From: Pseudomonas paeninsulae
GTDB lineage: Bacteria > Pseudomonadota > Gammaproteobacteria > Pseudomonadales > Pseudomonadaceae
DNA: 64,000 nt
Direction of reading: 5' to 3'
Assembly (NCBI RefSeq): GCF_035621475.1
Contig: NZ_CP141799.1
Coordinates: forward strand, 3,708,501-3,772,500
Shown: in pieces, positions 19,947 through 29,977 of the stretch
Numbering within the stretch: position 1 is the first letter of the stretch
How the letters are laid out: every line of letters begins with the position of its first letter
The notes under the pieces: model-generated
What the model was told of the DNA's origin: nothing
What the model saw: only the letters and a program-made list of their open reading frames with translations
Databases searched by the model: none
Position numbers and translations under genes: made by a program

Positions 19947-20052
19947 GCTTTCCATCGCTCAGCGTCTGACCGATAGAAAAAATCTTTTTTACCCGCCTCG
20001 GTTTTGCGGCTATAAGGTGCGCAAATGGCCCTTGTCGCCGGGAGTGGAAAAC

Positions 20053-20232
20053 ATGAGCACTGGTAAAGAAGACCTCGAGCTCGACGAAGACTTTGTCGCA
20101 GAAGATGCAGACGATGGCGATGCCCCTGTGGAGGTTGCCAAAACCAATCTGACCAAACGGCGCGTCATCGACAATTTCCTCGACGAACGACGTTTGAACA
20201 AACAGTTGAGCGAATACGACTTCGATTTGTAG
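20053..20232 (+). CDS. PA3496-type small acidic protein
   Basis: A 59-residue protein: a very acidic N-terminal half (EDLELDEDFVAEDADDGD) followed by a basic helix (TKRRVIDNFLDERRLNKQL). I match it to the Pseudomonas PA3496 family, described in databases as a putative envelope-integrity protein; direct functional evidence is not known to me. GGAG lies 8 bases before the ATG. It follows nth as in PAO1, which supports the assignment. Confidence 0.8.
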   Translation: MSTGKEDLELDEDFVAEDADDGDAPVEVAKTNLTKRRVIDNFLDERRLNKQLSEYDFDL

Positions 20233-20632
20233 TTGCGCCAACCCCGCGTCTAGGGTCTTGCGCACCCTAGGTTGCGGATTGGTTATTTCAAGGGCGTTCG
20301 ACCTTTACCGAGGATGGCAACCCATTGACTCTTGCCACAAGGCACGGGGCGTGCAGCAGGGCTAAATACTCAGCCTTCCCTGCATATAATGGCCTGCTTG
20401 ATGGGGGGCTGTGACTGCCTAGCCCATCGACCGCCTTGCGCTACCTACCGGTATTAAACGTTGCTTGGCCTGGATCAGCCATCCAACCGCCCCCCCTCTC
20501 AGGTCAAGTCTTTGCAATCGACTTGCAGAATAACCGAGAAGGGTTGAGCGCTCTTCCAGCCCTATCTCGACTATCGCGAAATGGCGCAAACCCTGGGTTA
20601 GCCCTGATTAACTCCTGAGGAAGATGGAATTT
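20233..20632. other. Intergenic region upstream of the MerR gene (400 bp)
   Basis: No gene was seen. A good -10 box (TATAAT, 20385-20390) lies about 240 bases before the MerR gene, but no matching -35 was found. Base composition falls from the GC-rich rsx side towards the AT-richer MerR side, consistent with a recombination junction. Confidence 0.5.
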
Positions 20633-21043
20633 ATGTATATAGGACAAGCCGCCAAGCTCTCAGGGGCCACAGTCAAAAGCATTCGCCATTACGAGGATAT
20701 AGGCCTCATCCCTCCGCCCCAGCGTGTTGGTAAATACCGTATCTATCGGCAGGAATGCGTCGATGTGCTGCGTTTTATCAAATGCGCCCAACAGCTCGGT
20801 TTCAAACTGAAGGAGTTGCAAGACATCCTGCGAGACTATAAAGGTTTGGATTTCCCCTGGAATCTGGCGCAACTGGAAATCACTAGAAAGAAACAAGAGC
20901 TGCTCACCCGGATTGATTCCATGCAGCAACTTTACCAAGGCCTAGTGGACTTCGAACAGAACCTGCATGGCGCAAAAGAGCAATGCCATTTTGCTCAAAA
21001 CAGCGATCAAACAAAAAAGAATCTTCCCGAACTACAGAGCTAG
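20633..21043 (+). CDS. MerR-family transcriptional regulator
   Basis: A 136-residue one-component regulator. The winged helix-turn-helix is at residues 1-70 (MYIGQAAKLSGATVKSIRHY; wing VGKYRIYRQECVDVL). A dimerisation helix (LEITRKKQELLTRIDSMQQL) follows. The paired Cys of CueR or SoxR-type sensors is missing; only a lone Cys occurs near the C-terminus, so the effector is unknown. ATG 20633 is preferred over 20624 because GAGGA is then 10 bases away. The gene is clearly less GC-rich than its neighbours, suggesting acquisition. No divergent target gene accompanies it. Confidence 0.85.
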   Translation: MYIGQAAKLSGATVKSIRHYEDIGLIPPPQRVGKYRIYRQECVDVLRFIKCAQQLGFKLKELQDILRDYKGLDFPWNLAQLEITRKKQELLTRIDSMQQLYQGLVDFEQNLHGAKEQCHFAQNSDQTKKNLPELQS

Positions 21044-21063
21044 GTCATCTGCTAGCGGTGCTG

Positions 21064-21095
21064 AAAAAGCCGACTGCATCGGCAGTGGTTTTTTC
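21064..21095. terminator. Terminator between the MerR gene and the RND fragment
   Basis: AAAAAGCC-G-ACTGC / GCAGT-GG-TTTTTT forms a stem with one bulge, flanked by A and T runs, and could serve both convergent genes. Confidence 0.7.
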
Positions 21096-21108
21096 CGCTG
21101 GAGGCGGC

Positions 21109-21684
21109 CTAGACCGCCGCCTCACCAGCAGCCGGATAGCTCTCTTGCGTTACCGGCATCACCTTGGCGAAGAACCACGGCGAGATCAGCGTCACCACCA
21201 GAATGGTCATCACCTCGCTGATAAACAGCGCTAGCGCCACCAGCCCACCCATATCGATGATCGGCTTGTAGTCGGAAAACAACAGCGCCAGGAAGCCGAC
21301 CGAGAAAATCACCACGTTGATCACGGTCGAGCGCCCGACACTGTGCATCGCTTCGAGTATTGCCGCGTCGATATGCATGCCGCGCTGTACGAATAGCTTG
21401 ATCCGCGAGATCAGATGCACCGCGTAATCGACTACCCCAACGACCAGGAAGGTGACCAGCGCGGTGCCGATATTCAGTTCGATCTCGAACAGATACATGC
21501 AGCCGTACAGGCTGACCGAGGTGGTCAACAGGGTGAACATGCCGAGCAGGCCCAAGCGCAACGAGCGCAACCAGAACATCATCATCAAGGTAACCACCAG
21601 TAGCGCCAGGGTGAAGCTGAGCACCTGGCCGCGGGCGATTTCCTGGAGCACCCCGGTCCAGATTACCGGCGTACCCGCATGCAT
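21109..21684 (-). pseudogene. C-terminal fragment of an RND/MMPL exporter
   Basis: 191 codons read as the last third of an MMPL-type RND exporter. They contain membrane helices (LALLVVTLMMMFWL, FLVVGVVDYAVHLISRI, GGLVALALFISEVMTILVV) and the conserved motif VVGVVDYAVH. Full-length relatives are about 750-850 residues, so the N-terminal two-thirds is absent. An in-frame stop precedes the first ATG by four codons, and the upstream sequence belongs to a different decayed gene. It is most likely non-functional. Confidence 0.85.
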
Positions 21685-21703
21685 CGGCTTGGGTCAGTAA
21701 TTG

Positions 21704-22644
21704 CTACAACCCCTCACCCACCTGCAAGGAGGACTCGGCGATGCCGACACTCAGTGGCAACGGCCGGCCACTGCGGCGACGGAACTCATCAGCGCCTGAT
21801 TCAGGCGCTGCAACAGCTGTTCGCTGCTGTTGTAATGGCAAGCTCGTCGCCACCCAAGCGCGCCGCCACATCGCCGGAGCGAAACACGCCCTTGAGCACC
21901 TGCGCCGCATCGACCAGCATGCGATCACCACCATCATGGCCAAAGCTGTCATTGTCCCGCGTCAGGTAATCCAGATCGGCATACAGCAGCAGGCTTCGCC
22001 GCTGACGCCGCCATGCCGCCAGCAGCTCGCGTTCGGCCAATAGCAGGAAGTCGCGGCGGTTATACAGCCCGCGGTCAACTCGTCGATCAGAAAGAGCTGG
22101 CGCACGGCCTGCTCGGCGCGCTCACGCTCGGCGATCTCCGCATGCAGGCGCTGGTTGGCCTCGGCCAGTTGCGCCGTGCGCTCCTCGACCCGGCGCTCCA
22201 GCTCGGCATACACCTGGATATTCTCCAGGGCGACCGAGGTGGAGTCGGCCAGGGGTCTGCAGCATCTCGACCTCGGCCGCGCTGACCCTATGCTGCCTGG
22301 CCCAGTAGGCGCCAATAGCCCCTATGGGTTCCGGAGCACGGATAGGCACCATAACCAGGCTCTTGACGGAGGTTGGCCAATAAGCCGCATGGGGGATGCG
22401 CGGGTCAAAATAGATGTCTTCGATGACCGCGGCCTGACGGTTGAGCATGCTCCAGCCGCTGATGCAGGCCTGCAGGGGGAAACGCTGCCCCTCCACAAGG
22501 GGCTGATGGCGCCATAGGCCCCGACCAGTTCACGCGCCGCATGGCGAACCACCGGCGCAACAAGCAACCAGGCGCTTTGCCAAGGACAGCTCCTGCACGG
22601 ACTGGATCAGCCTCCGTGCATAGTTCTCGCTCGTCATGGAACAC
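21704..22644 (-). pseudogene. Frameshifted GAF-GGDEF diguanylate cyclase
   Basis: Several overlapping minus-strand frames together spell one signalling protein. In order they give a GAF-like start (VIEDIYFDPRIPHAAYWP, frame from 22496), a coiled coil (YAELERRVEERTAQLAEANQ, frame from 22315), a GGDEF core (DNDSFGHDGGDRM, then the active-site RLGGDELAI, frame from 22040) and the C-terminal SVGIAES (frame from 21952). At least four frameshifts are needed to join them. An intact protein would make cyclic-di-GMP; this copy cannot. It abuts the RND fragment, indicating a deletion scar. Confidence 0.85.
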
Positions 22645-22707
22645 CCTGTCTGACGAGCTATATAGCTATGAAATAGCTAAGTCTTTACTGATACGGAATA
22701 GCAGTTC

Positions 22708-23100
22708 TCAGTCTGCACGCCGCGGCGATAACAGCTCGATTTTGTAGCCGTCCGGGTCTTCGACGAAGGCCAGGATACTGCTGCCGTGCTTCATCGGCCC
22801 CGGCTCGCGGGTGATCTTGCCGCCACGGGCACGGATGTCGTCACAGGCCTTGTACACATCCGCCACTTCCAGGGCGATGTGACCGTAACCAGTACCCTGC
22901 TCGTAGGTGTCGACGCCCCAGTTATGGGTCAGCTCGATCACGCTGTTGTGCGCTTCGTCACCGTAGCCGACGAAGGCCAGGGTGAACTGGCCGTCCGGAT
23001 AGTCCTTGCGCCGCAACAGGGTCATGCCCAGCACGTCGGTGTAGAAGGCGATGGATTTATCCAGATCGCCGACTCGCAGCATGGTGTGCAGCAGTCTCAT
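22708..23100 (-). CDS. gloA: Lactoylglutathione lyase (glyoxalase I)
   Basis: A 130-residue metalloenzyme isomerising the methylglyoxal-glutathione hemithioacetal to S-lactoylglutathione. Metal ligands sit in the expected places: His5 (LLHTMLRV), the Glu of VIELTHNW, His of GYGHIALEV and Glu of YKIELL. The length is that of the short nickel-type class. AGGAGA precedes the ATG. It follows argG on the same strand, as in PAO1. Confidence 0.94.
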   Translation of the reverse strand: MRLLHTMLRVGDLDKSIAFYTDVLGMTLLRRKDYPDGQFTLAFVGYGDEAHNSVIELTHNWGVDTYEQGTGYGHIALEVADVYKACDDIRARGGKITREPGPMKHGSSILAFVEDPDGYKIELLSPRRAD

Positions 23101-23148
23101 CAGGTTTCTCCTCATTCCTGGCCGTTGGTAACGGTCTGTAGAAAGCAC

Positions 23149-23207
23149 AACCCCGGCCAGTGGCCGGGGTTGGCGAGCGCTTTACGGGAGCGAGTTTGCT
23201 CGCGATC
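23149..23207. repeat. Hairpin and REP-type palindrome between gloA and argG
   Basis: A perfect 11-bp hairpin (AACCCCGGCCA / TGGCCGGGGTT, 23149-23171) is followed by GAGCGAGTTTGCTCGCGA (23189-23206), which has the look of a Pseudomonas REP sequence. The first could end argG transcription, although it has no clean T run on the minus strand. Confidence 0.55.
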
Positions 23208-23236
23208 ACTCACGAGCAGATACACCGCTCACGTTA

Positions 23237-24454
23237 TCAGAGCAGCTTACGGCCCTTGCCCGCCGCGATCCGCATGCGCAGCGCGTTGAGCTTGATAAAG
23301 CCACCGGCATCGGCCTGGTTGTACGCGCCGCCGTCTTCTTCGAAGGTGGCGATATTGGCATCGAACAACGAATCGTCGGACTTGCGCCCGGTGATGATCA
23401 CGTTGCCCTTGTACAGTTTCATGCGTACCACGCCGTTCACGTTGGCCTGGGAAGCGTCGATCATCTGCTGCAGCATCAGACGCTCTGGGCTCCACCAGAA
23501 GCCGTTGTAGATCAGGCTGGCGTATTTCGGCATCAGCTCGTCTTTCAGATGCGCGACTTCGCGATCCAGGGTAATCGACTCGATGGCGCGGTGGCCCTTG
23601 AGCATGATAGTGCCGCCGGGGGTCTCGTAGCAGCCACGTGACTTCATGCCGACATAGCGGTTTTCGACTATGTCCAGACGGCCGATGCCGTTCTCGCCGC
23701 CGATGCGGTTCAGCTCGGCCAATACGGTAGCCGGGCTCAGCTCCTTGCCGTCGATGGCGACAATGTCACCGGCGCGGTAGGTCAGCTCGATATAGGTCGC
23801 AGTGTCCGGCGCAGCTTCAGGGGACACCGTCCACTTCCACATGTCTTCTTCATGCTCGGTCCAGGTGTCTTCCAGCACGCCGCCTTCATAGGAGATGTGC
23901 AGCAGGTTGGCATCCATGGAGTACGGCGACTTCTTCTTGCCGTGGCGCTCGATCGGGATTTCGTGCTTGGCGGCGTAGTCCATCAATTTCTCGCGCGACA
24001 GCAGATCCCACTCGCGCCATGGGGCGATGACTTTCACACCTGGCTTGAGCGCGTAGGCGCCCAGTTCGAAACGTACCTGGTCGTTACCCTTGCCGGTGGC
24101 ACCATGAGAGATGGCGTCGGCGCCGGTCTCGTTGGCGATCTCGATCAGGCGCTTGGCGATCAGCGGACGGGCGATGGAGGTGCCCAGCAGGTACTCGCCT
24201 TCGTAGACGGTGTTGGCGCGGAACATCGGGTAGACGAAGTCGCGGACGAATTCTTCGCGCAAGTCGTCAATGTAGATTTCCTTGACGCCCATGGCCTTGG
24301 CCTTGGCGCGTGCCGGCTCGACTTCCTCGCCCTGGCCGAGGTCGGCGGTGAAGGTCACCACTTCGCAGTTATAGGTGTCTTGCAGCCACTTGAGGATCAC
24401 GGAAGTGTCCAGGCCACCGGAATATGCCAGGACTACCTTGTTTACGTCGGCCAT
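23237..24454 (-). CDS. argG: Argininosuccinate synthase
   Basis: A 405-residue ATP-dependent ligase joining citrulline and aspartate in arginine synthesis. The N-type ATP pyrophosphatase loop YSGGLDTSV is at residues 10-18, and [15 protein letters not shown] and the C-terminal [13 protein letters not shown] block are canonical. ATG 24454 gives the family length and has GGAG about 11 bases upstream. argF lies 9 kb away in the same window. Confidence 0.97.
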   Translation of the reverse strand: MADVNKVVLAYSGGLDTSVILKWLQDTYNCEVVTFTADLGQGEEVEPARAKAKAMGVKEIYIDDLREEFVRDFVYPMFRANTVYEGEYLLGTSIARPLIAKRLIEIANETGADAISHGATGKGNDQVRFELGAYALKPGVKVIAPWREWDLLSREKLMDYAAKHEIPIERHGKKKSPYSMDANLLHISYEGGVLEDTWTEHEEDMWKWTVSPEAAPDTATYIELTYRAGDIVAIDGKELSPATVLAELNRIGGENGIGRLDIVENRYVGMKSRGCYETPGGTIMLKGHRAIESITLDREVAHLKDELMPKYASLIYNGFWWSPERLMLQQMIDASQANVNGVVRMKLYKGNVIITGRKSDDSLFDANIATFEEDGGAYNQADAGGFIKLNALRMRIAAGKGRKLL

Positions 24455-24610
24455 GCCAATCAACTCCACGGGGTTGTTCGGGAAAACCCGTGATTCTACT
24501 GGTCACGCAAGATGATTTACAGCACTGCGACAGTCTGTGACGACGAAGCGGCACAGCCGGCAGTCGGCCCGCCCCACTCGCAGCGATTGAGAGCGCCGCT
24601 GCAGGTAGCG

Positions 24611-25495
24611 CTACAGCGGGGTTTCAGGCGTTTCATCCGCCTCGGCAACCCGGGCCAACCCCATGGTTACCCGGCGATTCTTCGCCCGATTGGCCTGACT
24701 GTTATTCGGCGCCAGCGGGTAACGCTCGCCATGAAAGCGCAAGGTGATCTGCTCGGCCGACACGCCATTGGCTTGCAGATACTCCATCACCGCCAGGGCG
24801 CGTCGCCGCGACAGATCACGATTGGTCAGGCGATTGCCGCTGTTATCGGCATGACCGTCGAGCTGGATACGATTGACGCTGGGGTCGGCCTTGAGATAAC
24901 TCAGAATGATGTCCAGCTTGGCCTTGGCCTGCGGCGCCAAGTCCACACCCCCGCCTGGGAAGCCGACATGGGATTGGCGGATTTGTTCGAAATTGACCGG
25001 CAACAGCTTGGCCGTACACGCCAGGTAATCGTTGTAGGCCTTGCGAAACCTGACCGGCAGCAAGCGCACTTCAAGGCTATCGCCAGCCTGCCGGGTGCGA
25101 TGGCGGATCAACGGGCTACGCCCCTCAAGCAAGCCGGTGAGCAGACGACTGGCCTGCTCCTGAGTGCTACTGAAAGGCATCTCCCCGTCGCCAACCCTGA
25201 CCGCCCCCAGGTTGATATCGCCGCGCCCTGGCTGCCAAGGGGCAGCAGCCGCCAGCAGCGTTGCCGAACCGACGCCCAGCCAGCGTTCAGGTACCTGCAG
25301 ATTAAAGGTCGCCTGCTCGCCAGCCCGGCGCACGAAGATTCCTGCACCGAAGTCGGTGATCGGCTGGCTCAGGCGGCACTCGAACTGATCACCCGCAACC
25401 GCCCACTCGACCTTTTCCAAACGGGTCTGGAAGGTGATGGCTAGCGCTGGCTGACTGGCCAACAAGCACAATAGGGCGAGTGAGGACGAACGCAC
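24611..25495 (-). CDS. motY: MotY-like flagellar T-ring protein, OmpA-family domain
   Basis: A 294-residue secreted protein. The signal peptide (LALLCLLASQPALA) is followed by an MotY N-terminal beta domain (TRLEKVEWAVAGDQFECRL) and a C-terminal OmpA/MotB peptidoglycan-binding domain (IQLDGHADNSGNRLTNRDLS; NRAKNRRVTM). MotY forms the T ring that anchors MotAB stators to the basal body in Pseudomonas and Vibrio. Translation starts at GTG 25495 with GGAG 6 bases upstream. The position between argG and pyrC matches PA3526. Confidence 0.9.
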   Translation of the reverse strand: MRSSSLALLCLLASQPALAITFQTRLEKVEWAVAGDQFECRLSQPITDFGAGIFVRRAGEQATFNLQVPERWLGVGSATLLAAAAPWQPGRGDINLGAVRVGDGEMPFSSTQEQASRLLTGLLEGRSPLIRHRTRQAGDSLEVRLLPVRFRKAYNDYLACTAKLLPVNFEQIRQSHVGFPGGGVDLAPQAKAKLDIILSYLKADPSVNRIQLDGHADNSGNRLTNRDLSRRRALAVMEYLQANGVSAEQITLRFHGERYPLAPNNSQANRAKNRRVTMGLARVAEADETPETPL

Positions 25496-25734
25496 GGAAG
25501 ACTCCAGGAAATACCACGTACCCCCTGACTATCGGTGCCGCCGGGCAAAACTTGAGGCTTACATTGAGCCAGCAGGCTCAGCGAAACCGGCGCGCGCACC
25601 TGGATTTCCGTTTGCACGGTTGTTCGACCTGGTTTTAACCGCGACAGCTCATCGCACACGAGCCGCTTTCGGCGTGCCCTGACAGGGCTTTTCCGGTAGC
25701 ATTCCCGGCACGTTATGCCCGCCTGGAAACATCC

Positions 25735-26781
25735 ATGACCGACCACCTCACTTTGCTGCGTCCCGACGACTGGCATATTCACCTGCGCGATGGCGCCGTG
25801 CTGCCACACACAGTCGCAGACGCCGCCCGGACCTTCGCCCGCGCCATCATCATGCCCAATCTGGTACCGCCGGTACGCAATGCCAGCGAGGCCGATGCCT
25901 ACCGCCAGAGGATTCTCGCCGCACGCCCGGCAGGCAGTCGTTTCGAGCCCTTGATGGTGCTTTACCTCACCGACCTGAGCAGCCCGGCCGATGTGCGCGC
26001 CGCCAAGGCCTCGGGCTTTGTGCATGCCGCCAAACTCTACCCGGCCGGTGCCACCACCAACTCCGATTCCGGCGTGACCAGCATCGACAAGATCTTCCCG
26101 ACCCTCGAAGTCATGGCCGAAGTCGGCCTGCCACTGTTGGTGCACGGCGAAGTGACGCGCAGTGAAGTCGATGTATTCGACCGCGAAAAATTCTTTATCG
26201 ACGAGCAACTGAGCCGGGTGGTCGAGCGCTTCCCTACCCTCAAGGTGGTGTTCGAGCACATCACCACCCGCGACGCAGTCGAGTTCGTCAATGCCGCATC
26301 GGCCAACGTCGGCGCAACCATCACCGCCCATCACCTGCTGTACAACCGCAACCACATGTTGGTTGGCGGTATCCGCCCGCACTTCTACTGCCTGCCGATT
26401 CTCAAGCGCAACGTGCACCAGGAAGCCCTGCTCGACGCCGCCACTAGCGGCAACCCGAAATTCTTCCTCGGTACCGACTCGGCGCCACATGCACGGCACG
26501 CCAAGGAAGCCGCCTGCGGTTGCGCCGGTTGCTATAGCGCCTATGCCGCCATCGAGCTGTATGCCGAGGCGTTCGAGCAGCGTAATGCCCTGGACAAACT
26601 CGAAGCCTTCGCCAGCCAGCATGGCCCCGACTTTTACGGCCTGCCGCGCAACAGCGAGACCATCACCCTGATTCGTCAAGACTGGGTCGTACCTGGCGAA
26701 CTACCGCTGGGCGATCAAACCGTAATCCCGCTGCGCGCTGGTGAAAAACTGCGCTGGCGCCTGCTGGAGGAAAACGAGTGA
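25735..26781 (+). CDS. pyrC: Dihydroorotase
   Basis: A 348-residue class II zinc amidohydrolase forming dihydroorotate in pyrimidine synthesis. His14 and His16 (WHIHLRDG) bind one zinc, Lys100 (HAAKLYPAG) is the carbamylated bridge, and LVHGEV, FEHITT and GTDSAPH carry the remaining ligands and catalytic Asp. The stop overlaps the GTG start of rnt. Confidence 0.97.
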   Translation: MTDHLTLLRPDDWHIHLRDGAVLPHTVADAARTFARAIIMPNLVPPVRNASEADAYRQRILAARPAGSRFEPLMVLYLTDLSSPADVRAAKASGFVHAAKLYPAGATTNSDSGVTSIDKIFPTLEVMAEVGLPLLVHGEVTRSEVDVFDREKFFIDEQLSRVVERFPTLKVVFEHITTRDAVEFVNAASANVGATITAHHLLYNRNHMLVGGIRPHFYCLPILKRNVHQEALLDAATSGNPKFFLGTDSAPHARHAKEAACGCAGCYSAYAAIELYAEAFEQRNALDKLEAFASQHGPDFYGLPRNSETITLIRQDWVVPGELPLGDQTVIPLRAGEKLRWRLLEENE

Positions 26782-27455
26782 GCGGCGAACATTTCGACAC
26801 CGAACTGGATCACCCTAATGCCGGCAGCGGCTCGCGTCATCCGATGGCGGAACGCTTTCGCGGCTACCTGCCGGTCGTGGTGGACGTGGAAACCGGCGGC
26901 TTCAATTGCGCCACCGATGCCCTGCTGGAAATCGCCGCCACCACCATCGGCATGGATGAAAGCGGCTTCCTCTACCCCGAGCACACCCTGTTTTTCCGCG
27001 TCGAGCCCTTCGCCGGCGCCAATATCGAACAGGCGGCCCTGGACTTCACCGGGATCAAACTCGATCATCCGCTGCGCATGGCCGTCAGCGAAGAACACGC
27101 GCTGACCGAGATCTTCCGTAGCCTGCGCAAGTCGCTGAAATCCAACGGCTGTAAGCGGGCGATCCTGGTGGGGCATAACAGCAGCTTCGACCTCGGCTTC
27201 CTCAATGCCGCCGTCACGCGCTGCGACATGAAGCGCAACCCCTTCCACCCCTTCTCCAGCTTCGACACCGCCACCCTCGCCGGCCTTGCCTACGGTCAGA
27301 CCGTACTGGCCAAAGCCTGCCAGGCCGCCGATATCGACTTCGATGGCCGCGAAGCCCACTCGGCGCGCTACGACACCGAAAAAACCGCCGAACTGTTCTG
27401 CGGCATCGTCAACCGCTGGAAGGAAATGGGCGGCTGGCACGACTTCGACGACTGA
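26778..27455 (+). CDS. rnt: Ribonuclease T
   Basis: A 225-residue DEDDh 3'-5' exoribonuclease that trims tRNA and other stable RNA 3' ends. Exo I is DVETGG (Asp36, Glu38), Exo II is [10 protein letters not shown] and Exo III is [14 protein letters not shown]. It uses a GTG start at 26778 overlapping the pyrC TGA by 4 bases; GGAGG lies just upstream inside pyrC, so translation is coupled. The next gene is convergent across a terminator. Confidence 0.96.
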   Translation: MSGEHFDTELDHPNAGSGSRHPMAERFRGYLPVVVDVETGGFNCATDALLEIAATTIGMDESGFLYPEHTLFFRVEPFAGANIEQAALDFTGIKLDHPLRMAVSEEHALTEIFRSLRKSLKSNGCKRAILVGHNSSFDLGFLNAAVTRCDMKRNPFHPFSSFDTATLAGLAYGQTVLAKACQAADIDFDGREAHSARYDTEKTAELFCGIVNRWKEMGGWHDFDD

Positions 27456-27508
27456 AACCTGTGTTCAATCTGTAGGACGACAGCTCGCTGGCTCCTACAG
27501 AAAAACCA

Positions 27509-27539
27509 CAAAAAACCGGCAGCGAGCCGGTTTTTTTGT
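27509..27539. terminator. Bidirectional terminator between rnt and prx
   Basis: AAAAAACCGGC-AGCGA-GCCGGTTTTTTT is a clean hairpin with A and T runs for both convergent genes. A CTGTAGGA ... TCCTACAG palindrome sits just before it (27470-27500). Confidence 0.88.
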
Positions 27540-27554
27540 GCCACGCAGAATGCC

Positions 27555-28157
<603 letters not shown>

Positions 28158-28386
28158 TGAATATCTCCTTGAGTCATGGGGATCAGGTGCGAGCCAATTT
28201 AACCTTGAAGCCGCCTGACGGCAGCATGATGACAACGCCCGCACCACCAGGGCCGGCCATCATACACCGCGATTTTCAGCCTCGCCCACCGCTTTACCGA
28301 CCCCCGGCCCGGGGCGTTTGACCCACCCCACCTCGACCGTTCGCCTGCGGCACAGGACTTAGAACGCCAGCCTGAAATATAGTTTT

Positions 28387-28405
28387 GACAAGCATTCTCA
28401 TTAGC
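28387..28405 (+). promoter_or_regulatory. Candidate Fur box upstream of bfd
   Basis: Read on the minus strand, GCTAATGAGAATGCTTGTC matches the 19-base Fur consensus (GATAATGATAATCATTATC) at 14 positions. It lies 46 bases before the bfd ATG, where Fur would repress bfd in iron-replete cells, as known for P. aeruginosa bfd. Confidence 0.65.
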
Positions 28406-28451
28406 ATTAGTATCCAACTCAACAACCACTGCCATGCGACGAGTCTTATTT

Positions 28452-28670
28452 ATGTACGTCTGCCTCTGCGAAGGTGTCACCGACAACCAGATCCGCGACG
28501 CAATCTTTGCAGGTTGCTGCAGTTACCGTGATGTTCGCACGACCCTCGGTGTCGGCAGCCAATGCGGCAAATGTGCCTGCCTGGCCAAGCAAGTGGTTCG
28601 CGAAACCCTCAGCGAAGTGCAGAGCAGTCAGGTCGCCTTGGCCTATCCAGCGAATTTTGTCGCGGCCTGA
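28452..28670 (+). CDS. bfd: Bacterioferritin-associated ferredoxin
   Basis: A 72-residue [2Fe-2S] protein with ligands Cys4, Cys6, Cys38 and Cys41 (MYVCLCEG; GSQCGKCAC). Bfd binds holo-bacterioferritin B and delivers electrons to mobilise stored iron. ATG 28452 gives the known length; the upstream in-frame ATG adds six residues not typical of the family. The gene lies between a Fur-type site and bfrB. Confidence 0.95.
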   Translation: MYVCLCEGVTDNQIRDAIFAGCCSYRDVRTTLGVGSQCGKCACLAKQVVRETLSEVQSSQVALAYPANFVAA

Positions 28671-28682
28671 GTCAGACGATGT

Positions 28683-28712
28683 AAAACAACCGGGCCTCGC
28701 GTCCGGTTTTTT
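28683..28712 (+). terminator. Terminator after bfd
   Basis: AACCGG and CCGGTT arms with a 9-base loop are followed by TTTT, separating bfd from bfrB. The stem is short, so termination may be partial. Confidence 0.6.
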
Positions 28713-28866
28713 ATGTCCGCAATTCAAGAGCTTAGGCTCTGGATGCGGAGGAAAATCGTTCTTGTTAATATTTATTTCTGCCTAAATTTCAAATACTTAG
28801 ATTTGACAGACGCTATTACCCGGCCCAAAATTTCCTATCAACTTTCCCAGCAAGGCAGCTCAGACC

Positions 28867-29337
28867 ATGAAAGGCGATAAGAAAGTCATCCAGCATCTGA
28901 ACAAGATCCTCGGTAACGAGTTGGTCGCCATCAACCAGTACTTCCTGCACGCACGGATGTACGAAGACTGGGGCCTGAAGAAACTCGGCGAGCACGAGTA
29001 CCACGAATCCATCGACGAGATGAAGCATGCGGACAAGCTGATCAAGCGCATCCTCTTTCTCGAAGGTCTGCCGAATGTGCAGGATCTCGGCAAAATCCTG
29101 ATCGGTGAAAACACCCAGGAAATGCTCGAATGCGATCTGAAGATCGAGCACAAGGCCCACATCGACCTGAAAGCTGCGATTGCCTACTGCGAAAGCACCG
29201 GCGACTACGCCAGCCGCGAGCTATTGGAAGAAATCATCTGCTCTGAAGAAGACCATATCGACTGGCTGGAAACCCAGTTGAGCCTGATCGATAAAGTTGG
29301 CCTGCAGAACTACCTGCAGTCGCAGATGGACGAGTAG
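28867..29337 (+). CDS. bfrB: Bacterioferritin B
   Basis: A 156-residue four-helix ferritin forming 24-mers. Met52 (IDEMKHAD) is the inter-subunit heme ligand. Ferroxidase residues include Glu18, Glu51 and His54 in helices A and B, and the Glu/His of SEEDHIDW. It stores iron as ferric mineral and releases it through Bfd. The ~200 bp before it is AT-rich (28741-28810), giving room for its own promoter. Confidence 0.95.
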   Translation: MKGDKKVIQHLNKILGNELVAINQYFLHARMYEDWGLKKLGEHEYHESIDEMKHADKLIKRILFLEGLPNVQDLGKILIGENTQEMLECDLKIEHKAHIDLKAAIAYCESTGDYASRELLEEIICSEEDHIDWLETQLSLIDKVGLQNYLQSQMDE

Positions 29338-29358
29338 CAGCCTGCTTGCTGCATGATA

Positions 29359-29385
29359 ACGGGAGCCTCAGGCTCCCGTTTTTTA
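29359..29385 (+). terminator. Terminator after bfrB
   Basis: ACGGGAGCC-TCA-GGCTCCCGTTTTTT is a strong hairpin with a T run 22 bases after the stop. Confidence 0.9.
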
Positions 29386-29445
29386 TTCAAGCTCAGGGCC
29401 CGAATGAAACGACTTGCCGTGGCCTTGGCGAAAAATTCCGCGCAC

Positions 29446-29473
29446 AAAAAACCCCGCCGCAGCGGGGTTTCTT
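29446..29473 (-). terminator. Terminator after grxD
   Basis: On the minus strand AAACCCCGCTGCGGCGGGGTTTTTT is a GC-rich hairpin followed by a T run, 15 bases after the grxD stop. Confidence 0.85.
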
Positions 29474-29487
29474 TACAAGAAACCGAC

Positions 29488-29814
29488 TCAGGCGTCAGTT
29501 TTTTGCATGGCGCTCTTGATCAGGGTCTGCAGCTCACCCTTCTCGAACATCTCGGTCACGATGTCGCTGCCACCAACCAGTTCACCGCCAACCCAGAGCT
29601 GCGGGAAGGTCGGCCAGTTGGCGTACTTCGGCAGATTGGCGCGAATTTCCGGGTTCTGCAGGATGTCGACATAGGCGAATTTTTCACCACAGGCCATCAC
29701 GGCTTGTGCGGACTTGGAGGAAAAGCCGCACTGCGGGGCATTCGGCGAGCCTTTCATGTACAACAGAACGGTGTTGTTGGCGATCTGTTCTTTGATGGTT
29801 TCGATGATATCCAT
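29488..29814 (-). CDS. grxD: Monothiol glutaredoxin, GrxD family
   Basis: A 108-residue CGFS glutaredoxin (Cys29 in PQCGFS) with the glutathione-binding WPTFPQLWVGGELVGG and GGSDI blocks. Monothiol glutaredoxins coordinate a glutathione-ligated [2Fe-2S] cluster at the dimer interface and pass it to acceptor proteins. Position after bfrB matches the PA3533 region. Confidence 0.95.
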   Translation of the reverse strand: MDIIETIKEQIANNTVLLYMKGSPNAPQCGFSSKSAQAVMACGEKFAYVDILQNPEIRANLPKYANWPTFPQLWVGGELVGGSDIVTEMFEKGELQTLIKSAMQKTDA

Positions 29815-29977
29815 GGGGCACCTCTGGACTTAACTTCCCGACTCACGGGTCGGCACGATGGCGGCATTGTAACGAAAAGCCGAGCGCAATGCTTGGTCTT
29901 GGCCCGAAGGACCCCGTCGAGTGGATAAAAGGCCATTCGTGCGCACGACTCCGCGCATAGCGGTGCGCAATCCGGAG

